Program-made: the position numbers and the translations under genes | Assembly: GCA_900074885.1 (NCBI GenBank) | Contig: FJUW01000001.1 | Location: 186,001 to 250,000, forward strand | Length of the DNA: 64,000 nt | Direction of reading: 5' to 3' | Origin: Rhynchosporium graminicola | Lineage: Eukaryota; Ascomycota; Leotiomycetes; Helotiales; Ploettnerulaceae | Notes under the pieces: generated by a model | The model's input: the letters and a program-made list of their open reading frames with translations, nothing else | Databases searched by the model: none | What the model was told of the DNA's origin: nothing | Shown here: piece by piece, positions 1-11,399 of the stretch | How positions within the stretch are numbered: position 1 is the stretch's first letter | Layout of the letters: each line of letters begins with the position of its first letter

Positions 1-83
1 CGCCCCCAGCGACACTTATTGCGCAGTTTGGAACTTGGGGAAGATTTCTGAGCCTCTCGTCACTAGTAAAAGATGACTTAAGA

Positions 84-1869
84 ATGGGGATATTACCATC
101 CTATCAATATACCGAGCTGGAGGAACCAGATGTATCACGCTTGATTGTTCTTCATCCTGATCACGATCTGGAAGCACCTGTGTGATGTTCACTTATCGCC
201 ACAGCACTACAAGCTTACCACGATGATTTGATAGAGAATTATACTGCCCTTTCGTATGTCTGGGGCGGTTTGAGTCAGAGGTGGGTCATCTCGGTCGATG
301 ATTTGCGCATGGAAATTATCGCTTCTTTGGATCTTGCTCTTCGACATATTCGAGACCCTATCAGAGTCATTCGCATCTGTGCCGATGGCGTTTGTATCAA
401 CCAACAAAATGACTCTGAGAAGAGTCAACGGGTGGCACAGATGGGCCTGATCTATGAGACCGCGCATCACACGATCATATTCTTGGGCTTGGCGACGGAG
501 CGATCCGAACTACTCGTCCGAGCACTCAACTCAACTGGGATTCTATCAAACAGGAACATTTCAGATGTAATATTCTGCGAATACCAGCTCAGCATTGAAG
601 CTTTGCTCGATGCGGCGTAGTATCCTTGGTTAACCCGGTTATGGACATTACAGGAGCTTGTCTTGTCAAAAGACTCTTCGATTCAGTGCGGGATATCTCG
701 TTGTAGACGGCACACGTTTACGAAGTATCTTTCAGATGATACCGACCGTTACAGCTTTGTTCGGGCCAGCGACACAGGTACGTCAGCCCGAAGACTTTCA
801 GAGGTCTCACGTGAGGAAATGGCAACATATTAGACGAACGCTACGTTTGATACATGGGAAATTACTACGCGCCAGTCATCACAAAGAGAGATATTACCTA
901 TTGCTCGAGAACACTGCCACTTCTTCGATAGTACAGGAAGGTGCTGAAGCATTCCTGTCAATGCTTAATTCGAGTCGCGCATTGGGAGCCACTGATCACC
1001 GAGACTTCATTTACGCTAACCTAAGTATGGTACGCCAGTGTCTTCGAGGAGGTAAATCGATCGAGTACTCGAGAACCAGTGCTGAAATTTTCACCGATGT
1101 AACCCGAAAGGCCCTGAGATGGGATACCTGATACGTCCTCTCTATAGTCGAGGCTGAAAACCATAATCTCAGACTTGAAGGTCACCCATCGTGGGTACCA
1201 GACTGGGGCTCTGTCTAGCAAGAATTTGAGATCGAAATGTCCATGGCCCGAAAATATTTTCGATTTCCCAGGTGGCAGGGAGGCTGTACCACGAATGACA
1301 ACATTTTCAAACTACACGAAGTCACCATCCACTTCGTGCGGAGTCCAGACTTCTCGTCTTTGTAGTGAGGACTGTGGGAGCTATGGCATACATTACTAAG
1401 GTCACATCCAACAGGAGAGGTCTGCATGGAAGAACACACGGGAACTTAGCGCTCTTCCAAGTGACGAAAAGCTTGCTTGCCACAGGAGAGAATACTGGAT
1501 CTCTATATCACCATGCCAGAAGAGTCATTCGGGCAGTAGGGCAGAGATGTGATTTTGGACACCGCCATGCTAGACAGTCACTGTTTCGGTGACAACGATT
1601 TAGGAACATCGCGCTGTATTATCAGATTAATCCAAGAAAAAAGAAGTTTGACAGTGGGATGCCGCACTAACTGCAACGTCGAACGAGTGGGAAGGACTGC
1701 TTGGAAAATTTGTAGCGGTCTTGAAAGCATCATAGGCAACAACTCGCCAGCAGCAATTCTTTCGAACGGAAGCCTTGCCCTAGTACCTAATAACGCTTGC
1801 GTGGACGACGAATGGTTTGTCAATATCAGCGCAGGCCATAACCATGGCTCGTCACAGCCTGATTCGTGA
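84..1869 (+). pseudogene. Decayed HET-domain (heterokaryon incompatibility) gene
   Basis: HET-domain proteins trigger programmed cell death when incompatible fungal hyphae fuse. The classic HET landmarks are readable in order: a start-like ATG at 84, the ALSYVWG block near 244, the CINQQND block near 394, a WLTRLW-LQEL block after 620, the DHRDFIYANL block near 997, HPSWVPDW near 1180, and a GSLALVPNNA segment near 1770 that matches the usual C-terminal 'GLVP..A..GD' region. The frame is broken by TGA at 183-185, TAG at 618-620, TGA at 1129-1131 and a TAG near 1216. At least one frameshift lies between about 660 and 990, because later blocks read in another frame. The first two stops fit single C-to-T changes (CGA to TGA, CAG to TAG), as RIP would make. 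No intact product is possible. The 3' limit is uncertain; 1870-2240 may hold further degraded tail. Confidence 0.85.
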
Positions 1870-2240
1870 GAAAGGACAACAATTTTTGAATGTCGGCCGA
1901 GGACTCACGATGTCTTATTGAGGACTCTCGACGACCCCATGTACTAGATCCACCTCTTCAATCACCAAGGATCTCATCGGATACGACCTTAGATGATTGC
2001 CAGGCGAGTTTCAAAGACGTGAAATCGTGTCAGCTGCTGGCGAGAGCGACGAATGGCATTATAATGTGCCGTCTTCAACAGAATGGGTGCGCATTGAAGG
2101 GCTGGTTCCACCAGAAACACATGAAGGGACGGATGAGATTATTCTGCTCAGTTAGAGCTCAAGGAGGCATTCTGAGCTCTGGTGTCAAGCAATATACGAT
2201 AGGCGACGGAGAGACCAGGGAAATAGAGCATATGTAGATG

Positions 2241-3693
2241 CCCAAAATGAGTTTCCAAGAAAGTTGATGCTGGAAAGGAAAGTCGGAAATTTCTAGCGAG
2301 GGATGATATCTCGAGGGGAAGTATGATTAGAAGTCGGCGGGGTACAGAGGTACAGCGGTTAAATATTGTTAGTACAGTACAATTAGCAGGGGACCAAGTG
2401 ACTTTATTGCAAGTGGCAGTAACCAGGTGCGTAAGCAGGGCATAAATAACTCAATTCGTGGTTGAGTATCAGTGCCCTCTAAGGATTATACCTTTTACGG
2501 TAGAGTCATCTGCCCCTGCTAATCGTGCTAACAATCCTTAACCACTGTACCATTGCACACACATGACAGCAGAACAAGCTCTTACCACTTGAAGGATGTT
2601 GAAAAGGCGATGAGGTATGCCAGTCTCGAGGATGTCCATACCTCTTCTCAGACCTGGTGGAGCGTAACCAGTTAAGTTAGTCCTGAATGTGGGAGAGAAA
2701 AATGAATGCTCGCCAAAGAAAGATGCCTCAAGAGTAGTGCCAACATGAGAAACGAGTATCAAACTCGATATGAGGATAGTCAAATCAAATTTCGCTCCAG
2801 GCTTCACAAGCTGACTGATACCCCGAAGACCCCTCGTCAAATGTAAAGCCTATCACCAAGACCCCTACAGGTGGAGCTTTTTCGAAGAAGGTTTCCGTGT
2901 AATCTCGAATCCGAAAGTAAGCAATCTAAGCGCGAAAACAGACGCTCGTATTTGAGACTTCAAAAGACCACGATGCAGTGTCCAAGAATGGCATTGGGAG
3001 GAGAGCCTGGCCTCTGCTAGAGCTTATTCATTCTTCATTGACCATGACGAGTCCCAATCGAGGGATTCTTGACTCGCGGAGCCAGTTCCGCAGCCGCCAA
3101 ATTCCAGGGACCATCGCCAGCTACGCACCGAGTATCAAGCCACGATTCACCCCCCCTCACATGCCTAGATCGTCTTCCAAAGGCCACGCGCCCGTCTTCC
3201 TATCAGCAGGCAAATGGGAATAGAAACAAAAGCAATTAAAGTTGGGATAATATAAGTAGCGTGCCGATCCAGAGACAGGCGGGAGTCTGGTGCCAAAATA
3301 GTAGCATCGGATAGCTCTAAGAGAGTTTGATATGCGGAGCCTGTGGAGAGACAAAAGAGCAGAACCTTGAATGTGCTGAAAAACAGGCCAGGTCGCTAGA
3401 GTTGAAGCTTTTTAGAAGGCGCAGCCGGGTTGTCAACAGGCGGAAGCAATTATTGTTAAGATGCGGACAGGGACCAGCCCAAACTCGGCCGCCTGTCCTG
3501 TGCTTGGCAGCGTAGCTTGACTTAAGTCTTTATACAAAGCAAGTCGCCCTTGAACGATTCGTATTGCTCAGCAGCTTGCCGAGGGAAGCACATTGGAATC
3601 CGTATCTACAAATTAAATTCTTGTTTCCCTTAAATTCCTACAAACCAACGGAACGCTCTCATAGCTCCAAAGACACCGAGGCACGAGTCGAGA
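2241..3693. other. Intergenic, no gene recognised
   Basis: Short open frames occur on both strands, including about 100 codons on the minus strand at 2538-2840, but none has a recognisable motif, a splice pattern or a convincing coding look. The last few hundred bases probably hold the promoter and 5' UTR of the ceramidase gene. Confidence 0.5.
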
Positions 3694-5203
3694 ATGGCGC
3701 TATCATGGCCATACAGAGCACATTCGCATACCCCGTATTGGGGAGCACCGAATGCTCAAGCAAAGTAAGTTGGTATCTCAGCTTCAATCTGTTCCCAATT
3801 TAACTAACAATGCCTCATCTAGTTTTTGTGAAGAGGTGAATTTTGCCATCTTCTCACGAGGGCAACCCCGCCATACTTTGAGACAAAGACTGATGTTTCC
3901 AAAAGGACTACATCATCACACCATATATCGCTGAATTCGTGAATACTCTTACGAATATCACTTACCGTATGTAACCCCTACGGGCCATTGTCCATGACTT
4001 CAGCAGATTTGCGAGTTTCTTTGAATTTACTCATCATTTATGAGATTCGCTCAGCCTGAGAGCAGACGAGTCAGGAGTGATTTAAATCTCAGCTCTATTG
4101 GTGAGAAACCGTATCTTTACAACCAACGACTGACTTAAAACAAGTTCTCTATGCGTTCTACGGCATCAGGAATAACGCCAACAGAAAAGATGCTGTTTTG
4201 AGGAATCTACCCTACCTGGGCATTGCAGCCGTGGGGTTCGGTTCAGCAATCTTTCACACAACAATGAAAAACTATACACAGTGGTGTAAGTCCTCTCATG
4301 CCCAGTTTCAGATCTATCTAACATAAAGAAGGCGATGATCTCTCTATGTTAGTAGCAGTAGCAAGCGTCGTACACCGGGTTTATACATTCGACAAATCAC
4401 TCAAAACGACTGTCATTTCTGGCACCGTGTTTACAGCCGTGATGACTGCTTTCAGTATTTGGCATTGCATTACAGATGAACTGATCATGCATAATGTTAT
4501 ATTTGGTAGGTTCATACATGAGCTCCCGCGAGTTCCCTCCTGAAACGATAGAGGCAAGGTGTACTGACAAGGAGTAACAGCTGTCATGATCGTCGCTGTC
4601 GGCCAGAAGACTCGCTCCATTATCTCTTCACGAGTTGAGAATCCTGCAGTTGCAAAGGAGGTCAGAAAACTCGCTACTTGGGGCGGAGGTAAGTTCTTCC
4701 CCACAGAAAGCAAGTCGGCAAGTGACTGACTCCAAAACAAGTCATCTTCGTATCCGGATTCGGAATCTGGAACATCGATAACGCTCTCTGCTCATCATTG
4801 ACACCTTGGAAGCGAAGTATCGGCATGCCATGGTCGTTTGTGTTTGAGCTACATGGCTGGTGGCATATCTTTACCGGCGCTGGCGCGTATATCTGTATGT
4901 TTAATCTCAATCACAACAGAGACCTTTCTTCTTTCTTGGTTTGGAGTTCCGACAACTTGACAAAAGAAAGAAATCAAATCCGAGCTAACTTCGCGCTTAG
5001 TCATCGCCCTGGTCGAATACCTCACCTCTGAAGAAGCTGGTTCACCACTGGGCGGCAAATTCGCCTGGCCTGTGAAGCTCATCGTTGATGGAACGGCGGG
5101 AGACGTCAAGCAAACACACGGTGACGTCAACTCGAGTGATCAAGTTACTACTGAGGTAAAGACATACGGACAGCCGAGTCGGAATGGGAGTAAAAAATTG
5201 TGA
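3694..5203 (+). CDS. Alkaline ceramidase (YPC1/YDC1-type), 307 aa, 8 exons
   Basis: Alkaline ceramidases are 7-TM enzymes of the ER/Golgi that hydrolyse (phyto)ceramide to sphingoid base and fatty acid. Proposed exons are 3694-3764, 3823-3835, 3906-3966, 4145-4285, 4332-4505, 4581-4688, 4742-4894 and 5001-5203; all joins keep frame and give 307 residues. The family signatures appear in order: YWGAPNAQANFCEEDY near the N terminus, YIAEFVNTLTN, SAIFHTTMKNYTQWCDDLSM (metal-ligand His and the catalytic-region Asp pair), and ELHGWWHIFTGAGAY near the C terminus with the other two conserved His. Hydrophobic segments fill the middle. Exon 2 is only 13 nt, yet it supplies the Phe-Cys-Glu-Glu that completes the conserved CEED block. 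The third intron (3967-4144) is unusually long for this window. The start was chosen as the ATG in frame with YWGAPN; another ATG at 3706 is out of frame. The C-terminal tail is hydrophilic. The family is clear; substrate preference cannot be read. Confidence 0.9.
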
Positions 5204-5653
5204 GGCGAAACAGACAGGGCCTCGGATTTGAAAAGAGAGCCGTTGATTAGCTGAAAAGGGCTTTGTGGCAGTATCGAAAATCACGAGAGAAAGAAAGTGT
5301 GTAGGATTGATACAGCTCCCTCGAAGAAAATCTGTTTCTCCCGAATTCATTCGTGAATCGTTATACACAAGGCTGTTTATATTGAATCAGTTGACTCTCT
5401 CGCTTATTGGCGTGCAACAAATACCCGTAGCCTGGATGGAATCAACACATCTCCCCAGCAACTTTAGAAGCATGCTTATTTAATCTTGGATCATGCTACG
5501 ACTTTGACGATGTTGTAAAATCCATGAGCCTTCTATGATATTAAATGGTGTCCAAACTTTAGAACCCCTTGGCTATACCCGAACTCCTTCGATAAATCCT
5601 AAAATCCCACGCTAATGTTAAACTACCCCCGTCACATTATGCGCTACTCATTG

Positions 5654-6924
5654 CTACCTAAACATGCCTATCAAAGAATTGCTCCTGAAAGCTGTCTTGA
5701 AATCGTCGGCGTATCCCATGGTGACTGCACACTCGCTCTCGTTTCTAGCAGCCTCTGCTTTCGGGAGCCATTGCTGCATCTGGGTAATCCGATTGTTGTT
5801 CTAGTTATAGTAAGCATGCATGATCTGACAACAAGACTCTGGGTAACTTACTGAAGGATGAGTTGATAACCATTCCGGCATATCTTGATCCTTCTGCGCG
5901 ATCTCCATCCGCTGCCATACCTTGACAGCTTCCTGTGGATTGTAACAACTCCGCGCCATCATCATAAGCCCTATATAATCTGCCTCGCTCTCTTGCTTCC
6001 TTGATGCTGGTCGCGCAAGTCCTAGATCCATAGCCATATCGCCTAATACACGTCCCAGACCCATTGTATATCCTGTACTGTCGAGAAAGAGGAACATAAA
6101 GCGCAGAGGCGCGAGCATGACCATACTGCTCATACTTTCTGACGCATGCCGTGCTACGTTATGGGCGATTTCGTGGCCGAGGATAGCTGCGAGTCCGTCG
6201 TCGTTCTTCGCTACTGGGAGAATACCAGTGTATACAAATACTTTACCACCGGGTATCACAAATGCATTGCATTCTACAAATGTCAGCATACCGTCCGAGT
6301 CGCAAAAATCTAGCATAACGCACCCGGAGACTGTATAACATGTACTTCCCAATCGGCGTTCTCCAATCCACTTGAAGGTATTAACTTCGCCATGACCCTA
6401 TGCACCATCTTGACCCTCCTATCCCAATCAGGCAAAATAGAGCGCGCATTCTCCTGCATTATCATATCATACATCCGTCTCCCTTCCTCTTCTACTGTGG
6501 CATCGCTATAACAATTAAATCTTTTCCTGCCAGATACAGGTACTTCTTCCAAGTTCGCCACGTAGAAGATTGTTGCCGAACCACCTGCGACTATGAACAC
6601 CCATTTCGAAGTAGAGCTTCGGACAGCCCTGCTTATTTGTTCAGTCGTGATCAATGGCTTCGCGTGTTGTATCTGACCAGGGTCATATTTATAGTGTACG
6701 ATTCGAGGTGGCTTTCGTTGGGGAGGCGGAGGAGGAGGGAAGCGATTCCATTCTGATTGATATCGTCGCGGGGTGAAAGTTGAGCGCGGAAAACAAGAAA
6801 CTGGTGCGCGAGGAAGAGCTCGAGAGGTTGCTCGTGATGAAAGACGCGTAGAGCTGCTAAGGAGTCTTCGCGATAACATCATGGGATAGTTTGTGGGATC
6901 GAGCGGTGCTGGTGGTACTTCCAT
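5654..6924 (-). CDS. OMA1: OMA1-like mitochondrial M48 metalloendopeptidase
   Basis: OMA1 is a stress-activated zinc protease of the mitochondrial inner membrane that works with the AAA protease system in protein quality control. Exons (minus strand) are 6324-6882 or 6924, 5852-6273 and 5654-5800, with introns of 50 and 51 nt (GTGCGT...TAG, GTAAGT...TAG). The first splice restores the conserved WEVHVI..PECNAFVIPGGKVF stretch. The second restores the THPSNNNRI block and a C-terminal segment rich in Glu and Ala. The zinc motif HEIAH lies at about residues 220-224 of the shorter form, and the third ligand falls in ESEADYIG. The N terminus is rich in Arg and Ser without acidic residues, as in a mitochondrial presequence. 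One hydrophobic segment (WVFIVAGGSATIFYVANL) precedes the catalytic part. Length is 375 aa from the Met-Met at 6882, or 389 aa from 6924; I favour 6882 because the presequence starts there. It shares a 178-bp divergent promoter with the kelch gene. Confidence 0.92.
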
Positions 6925-7102
6925 GAAGGTTTATTTGGCTTTACTTGTCCGCCTCAGCCTTCTCGGCTAAATATCGGCATCGCCATAATCCGAGGTCCAA
7001 CTACGTCATAGTAAACACAGCAAACGAATACCAATATGCCACCTGAATTGCTTCATTGTAATTCTTCCATCCAAAACACGTAACTCTCGAAGCCAATCAA
7101 AG
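6925..7102. promoter_or_regulatory. Divergent promoter between OMA1 and the kelch gene
   Basis: This 178-bp spacer must hold the 5' UTRs and promoters of both divergent genes. No clear TATA box or named operator is visible. The calls on either side are secure; the promoter role is inferred from layout. Confidence 0.5.
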
Positions 7103-8437
7103 ATGATGGAAATAGCAGCAACAACGGCCACCGCTATTCGTGGTATGTTCAAGTCAACACATCCCGTCAAAGCCAAATGGGAACGAATCAACAGTACCCC
7201 GCTACCACGGTCATCCCACAGCCTTTCTGTGATCGCGGGTAGAGCATACATCTTTGGCGGAGAGGTCAATCCCCGAGAGCCAGTGGACAATGAAATGCAT
7301 GTGATGAGACTGCCATACGACTCGTTATCCTCTGCCGATTATCAGGTTATCCCTGCGAAGCCCGAAACTGCTGGAGGGGAAGTGCCAGAGAAAAGAGTTG
7401 GACATACAGCTGCTATTATCGGAGAGAGAATATTTATATGGGGAGGTAGAGGAGGAACAGATATGAAGCCATTGGAAGAGAAGGGAAGAGTTTGGGTTTA
7501 CGATACTAGAACGGATGCTTGGTCATGTCTTGACCCTATGCCAGGAACAGCTTTCCCGGAGGCACGATCATACCACTCGAGTGTTGCCATTGAGAAACCT
7601 GGAAATTCGAAGAGTTTGAAGATTGATAATGCTACAGAGCTTCCGAGAGCTGGAAAGATTGCAGAGTCTGCGCAGACCGACCAAGACAAGGGCGGATATG
7701 GAACGCTCTTTATTCATGCTGGATGTCCCGCAAGTGTTAGGACAAACGATCTTTGGGGATTCGATGTGAGAAGTCGAACTTGGAAGGAGTTCCCTTCTGC
7801 ACCTGGAAACCCGAGGGGTGGTACTTCGATCGCCGTTTCTAAGAATAGGATTTATCGGTATGGAGGTTTCAATGGTACCGGCGAGGAAGGTGGAAAGATT
7901 GATATTCTGGAGCTGGGCCTGGACACTTTCAGTGGGACTGGTACTTCTAGTGATGCTGCCATATTTGCGAAAGGACCGTGGGAGACGCTGAACTTTGAGG
8001 AGGAGAGCATGATTTTTCCAGGAAATAGGAGCGTAGCTGGTCTACAAGCCGTGACAACGGGTATGGGGAGGGAATATCTAGTGCTTTTACTCGGGGAGAG
8101 AGATCCCAGCGACGATGGACATAACGCAGCTGGGAAATTCTGGGGTGATGTCTGGACTTTCCAGTGTCCTCCTGTTGGCATGACAGGAGCTAGTTTTAAA
8201 GATGCTACTTGGCAGGCTCTTGGGAAGGAGACTGGAGAGGGCCAATGGAGCGTAATGCAAGTTGCGGATGCTGAAGGTGCTGAGGGAGAAGATGTCCATA
8301 AGTTGATACCCTCTCAAAGAGGGTGGTTTGGTTCATCGACTCTAGGGGATTTGGATGCTAGTGGGATCGTGCTGTGGGGAGGATTGAATGGGAAGAATGA
8401 AAGGGAGAGTGATGGATGGATATTGAGGATCGAATGA
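7103..8437 (+). CDS. Kelch-repeat beta-propeller protein, 444 aa, single exon
   Basis: The protein is intronless. It contains repeated kelch-type blades that show the hydrophobic-Gly-Gly core followed later by a Trp: AYIFGGEV (residues ~48-55), IFIWGGRGG (~110-118), LFIHAGC (~203-209), IYRYGGFNGTG (~251-261), LVLLLGERD (~325-333) and IVLWGGLNGK (~425-434). Spacing of about 50-90 residues suggests a six-bladed propeller with insertions. There is no signal peptide or TM segment, so a soluble intracellular scaffold or a galactose-oxidase-like fold is likely. I see no catalytic residues that would point to an enzyme. The two adjacent start codons (7103, 7106) are equivalent. Specific function is unknown. 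Confidence 0.85.
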   Translation: MMEIAATTATAIRGMFKSTHPVKAKWERINSTPLPRSSHSLSVIAGRAYIFGGEVNPREPVDNEMHVMRLPYDSLSSADYQVIPAKPETAGGEVPEKRVGHTAAIIGERIFIWGGRGGTDMKPLEEKGRVWVYDTRTDAWSCLDPMPGTAFPEARSYHSSVAIEKPGNSKSLKIDNATELPRAGKIAESAQTDQDKGGYGTLFIHAGCPASVRTNDLWGFDVRSRTWKEFPSAPGNPRGGTSIAVSKNRIYRYGGFNGTGEEGGKIDILELGLDTFSGTGTSSDAAIFAKGPWETLNFEEESMIFPGNRSVAGLQAVTTGMGREYLVLLLGERDPSDDGHNAAGKFWGDVWTFQCPPVGMTGASFKDATWQALGKETGEGQWSVMQVADAEGAEGEDVHKLIPSQRGWFGSSTLGDLDASGIVLWGGLNGKNERESDGWILRIE

Positions 8438-9266
8438 TTGAAGATCAATGAGCGAGACGATAATATGAGACTGGCTGGGTACACAGTACCACCTGACGAT
8501 AGCGATGCAATTTGTATCTTTCTACGCTTGGAATCATTTAATCTCACTTCGCTATAATTTGCACGAGCCAGCCCAGACGAAATTCCCTGACCGCCCTTTA
8601 TTGCGTTGTTGAAGAAGGAGAGAACGCTAGATGTTAAGCTAAATTACACGATCTAAATCCGCCTCCTCGAAAGTAGAAGAGTCGCGACGGATTTACTACT
8701 ACACATGGATGAGTTTGAGCCCTTGCTTCATTATGCACTAGAGCCGCTCAACAAGGTCTTAAAGCCATCAAACAGAAGTATGAACTACCATTAAATAGAA
8801 AGATCATGTTCGTTCGGTACTCTCTCGATCAAAGTGTAGATATCAGGTAAATCTAACGTGAGTGACTTTGTTGCGTCTCGCTTAAGTACCGAATTTTCGA
8901 CTCATCATGATGAGTCGGACTCATGTCGTTCTTTTATGTATCAATAGTGTCCACTTTAATACTGATCAGATTCAAAGGCTTGATCGACCAGTTATCATCT
9001 TCATGTATGCACTTCGAAGGCCTGCTAATCTATCATCATCTGTTATCACAGCTAATAAGTGAAGGGTTTCACCGTTTCGATAGCTGACCCCACTTTACTT
9101 TGCACTCCAAGGATGGTTCCGAGAAACTGAGGATCATCAATAAATCCGAAAGACCAAAGCTAACTAAGACGTGAAGATTATCAACAACTGTCAAGGGTTA
9201 TACAGACACTCAAAACAAAGATTTCGATTTATCTTCTTCACTAGTAATCCCCGAAAAAGTTCCGAG
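8438..9266. other. Intergenic, no gene recognised
   Basis: This stretch is the 3' end of the kelch gene and the upstream region of the acyltransferase. A direct Met start in frame exists at 9171, but the sequence between 9171 and 9266 has no family similarity. No RNA gene or strong repeat was seen. Confidence 0.5.
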
Positions 9267-11033
9267 ATGTCTCCTATCAAATTGGATGTTAGTGAAGAAT
9301 CTACTACCACAATTTTCCCATCCACTCCTCTCAACCATTCAACTGTTAGAAATCTCTCGATACTCGACAATGCCTGCGCCAACTTTACGCGCTGTGCAGC
9401 AATATGGTATTTCTCACCATCAAGCGTCACAGATACACATCTCACGACCTCCCTCTCACATACCCTGAACTCGTACCGTCACTGGTGCGGTCGCCTAAGC
9501 TACACCCCATCCCCAGAAATTTCTACCTACGGGCCCCAAAACACTCGCTACCAACGCATTCGTGTCACTTACAACACATCAAATGACATCGGCGTTCCCC
9601 TCACAATCGCCAACTGCCCGTGTCCTCTATCGCATTTCCTCCCCTCGCTCACTACCCGTCAAACTACTCAAAAAGCCTGGTCACCAAACCCAACCTTTCA
9701 ATACAGCCTCCTCCCTCTCACCACTCTATCGCTGTCCCGCGGCGCTCCCGACTCAGCTCCAAACATTGTTATCCAACTTACGCACTTCAGCTGCGGCAGT
9801 CTTGCTGTTGGGGTCGCAATTACGCATTGTCTAGCTGATGCAATTTCACTTTCGAGATTCGCTAATGAATGGGCGGCTACGAATCGTTGTTTAATCTCTG
9901 GCTCGCCACTTCCACAAGTTACTCCTGTATTTGAGCCCGAAAGATTAGATGCGTGTGCGGCTGGAAATATTAATACGGTGCCCGATGGAGAGATTCAGAG
10001 GAAGGCGAGGGAGTTGCCGATGCATAGATATGATTGGTATACACCTGTTGAAGGACAGCCGTGGTCAAATCCCAAGCCTGAAATCTTCGATTCCTTGATC
10101 GGGAAACTGAGATCGAGAAATGACGGAGATGCGAAGGCTGAGAAGGACATCCTAAGTCCTAGTGTCCCTATTCCGTGGCATCAATGGGATGTAAAAGCGC
10201 CTGTTTCGTACCGCTTATTGCACTTTTCGAAGGAAGAGATACTGGCTATTTACCGACAAGCAGTTGCGGATTCGAGCTCGACATTAGATAAGACCAAGAA
10301 GAAGAAGATATCTAAACACGACGCGCTCATTGCCCATCTTTGGTCTCTTATCATCAGATCCCGCAATCTTCCTGAACGAACGACCTCCTACCTCGATCTC
10401 ACATTTGGAGTACGCGCTCGTGTTCAGCCTGCTCTCCCTGAATCCTTTCTAGGTAGTCCGATCATGCACGTTGCGATCCCCTTTACGCCAGGTTCTGCCC
10501 CGGCCTTCCCAGAAATCAATCTGTTGGCAGGCGATATCAGGAATTACCTTGGTAAATTTGGTAATGAGGAGATCTCTTGGATTCTACATGATCGTGCGGC
10601 GGAATTCGCACCACAGAGATTGTGGGGTGCGTGTCTAGGACGTGAGCATGTTTTGCTTACTACGTGGGTGAGGTCGGGAGTATACAATGCTTCATTCGTG
10701 GAGGGATGTCGAGCAATTTGGGTTGAGGCTGTAGCAAGTCCGCTTTCTCCTTCCCGTTAACAATCTTTTCATACTTTTATTCTCTCCCCAAGTGCGGGTT
10801 CGAAGTCTTGGCGACTCTACCTTGAGGCTCACAAGTGATCAATTTCTGATACTACAATACAGATGCCACCTCTTGATGGTCTCGTGGAGATTATGGAAGC
10901 ACCTAGCGGTAGGGAAAACTCTGAAGGTGGAAGCTGGATCGATCATGGCGTAGACGCCAGTATTTACTTGGAGGCAGAGACTATGGAAAAGCTTTTAGCA
11001 GAGGATGGCCTCTGGAGTGGTGTGTCAAGATGA
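9267..11033 (+). CDS. BAHD-type acyltransferase (transferase family), 544 aa
   Basis: BAHD-type enzymes move acyl groups from CoA thioesters to alcohols or amines, often in secondary metabolism. Exons are 9267-10730 and 10863-11033. The 132-nt intron (GTAGCA...ACAG) adds a C-terminal piece, MPPLDGLVEIMEAP...YLEAETMEKLL, that is characteristic of the family and would be lost if the first stop (10760) were taken as the end. The catalytic HxxxD motif is HCLAD, at residues 187-191. The structural DFGWG motif near the C terminus is degenerate (it reads SFVEG in the NASFVEGCRAIW context), which is common in fungal members such as trichothecene-acetyltransferase-like proteins. A low-complexity Lys run sits near residue 345. 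The start at 9267 (MSPIKLDV) begins the family-like N terminus; the in-frame ATG at 9171 adds 32 unlikely residues. The gene borders the repeat island. Substrate is unknown. Confidence 0.85.
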
Positions 11034-11399
11034 GGAGATGAATGAACCTTGGAGGTGAAGAACTTATGGCGGAGTAGGGTTAGCAGGCTACGACGTCTAG
11101 CAAGATAGATTTGATGGAGGAACATGTAAATTACGCAAAGCCACACGTGGCGCAGATTACTATGTGCAACAAAAAACCCCGTATCTACAGCTGGCACAAC
11201 ATGAGAAGATCGACTGCATAGCATTAGAGCTAAGCTTGCGTATATGAAGTGAAGTTGACGGCCGAAGTTGACAGACCCAGTACATTAAAACAATGATATT
11301 CAGGGCGATAAATTTTCGACTTCAAGAAGTCCATTGAGACCAGGCGCCCGAGATCTAGTGAATGCCGAGAAGTGACGGCTAATGCAAAGAAGCGATGAC

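Noticed and set aside
5405..5430. GCGTGCAACAAATACCCG as another island motif
   Set aside because: It matches the loop only; the left arm CGAY is missing and there is no lead-in.
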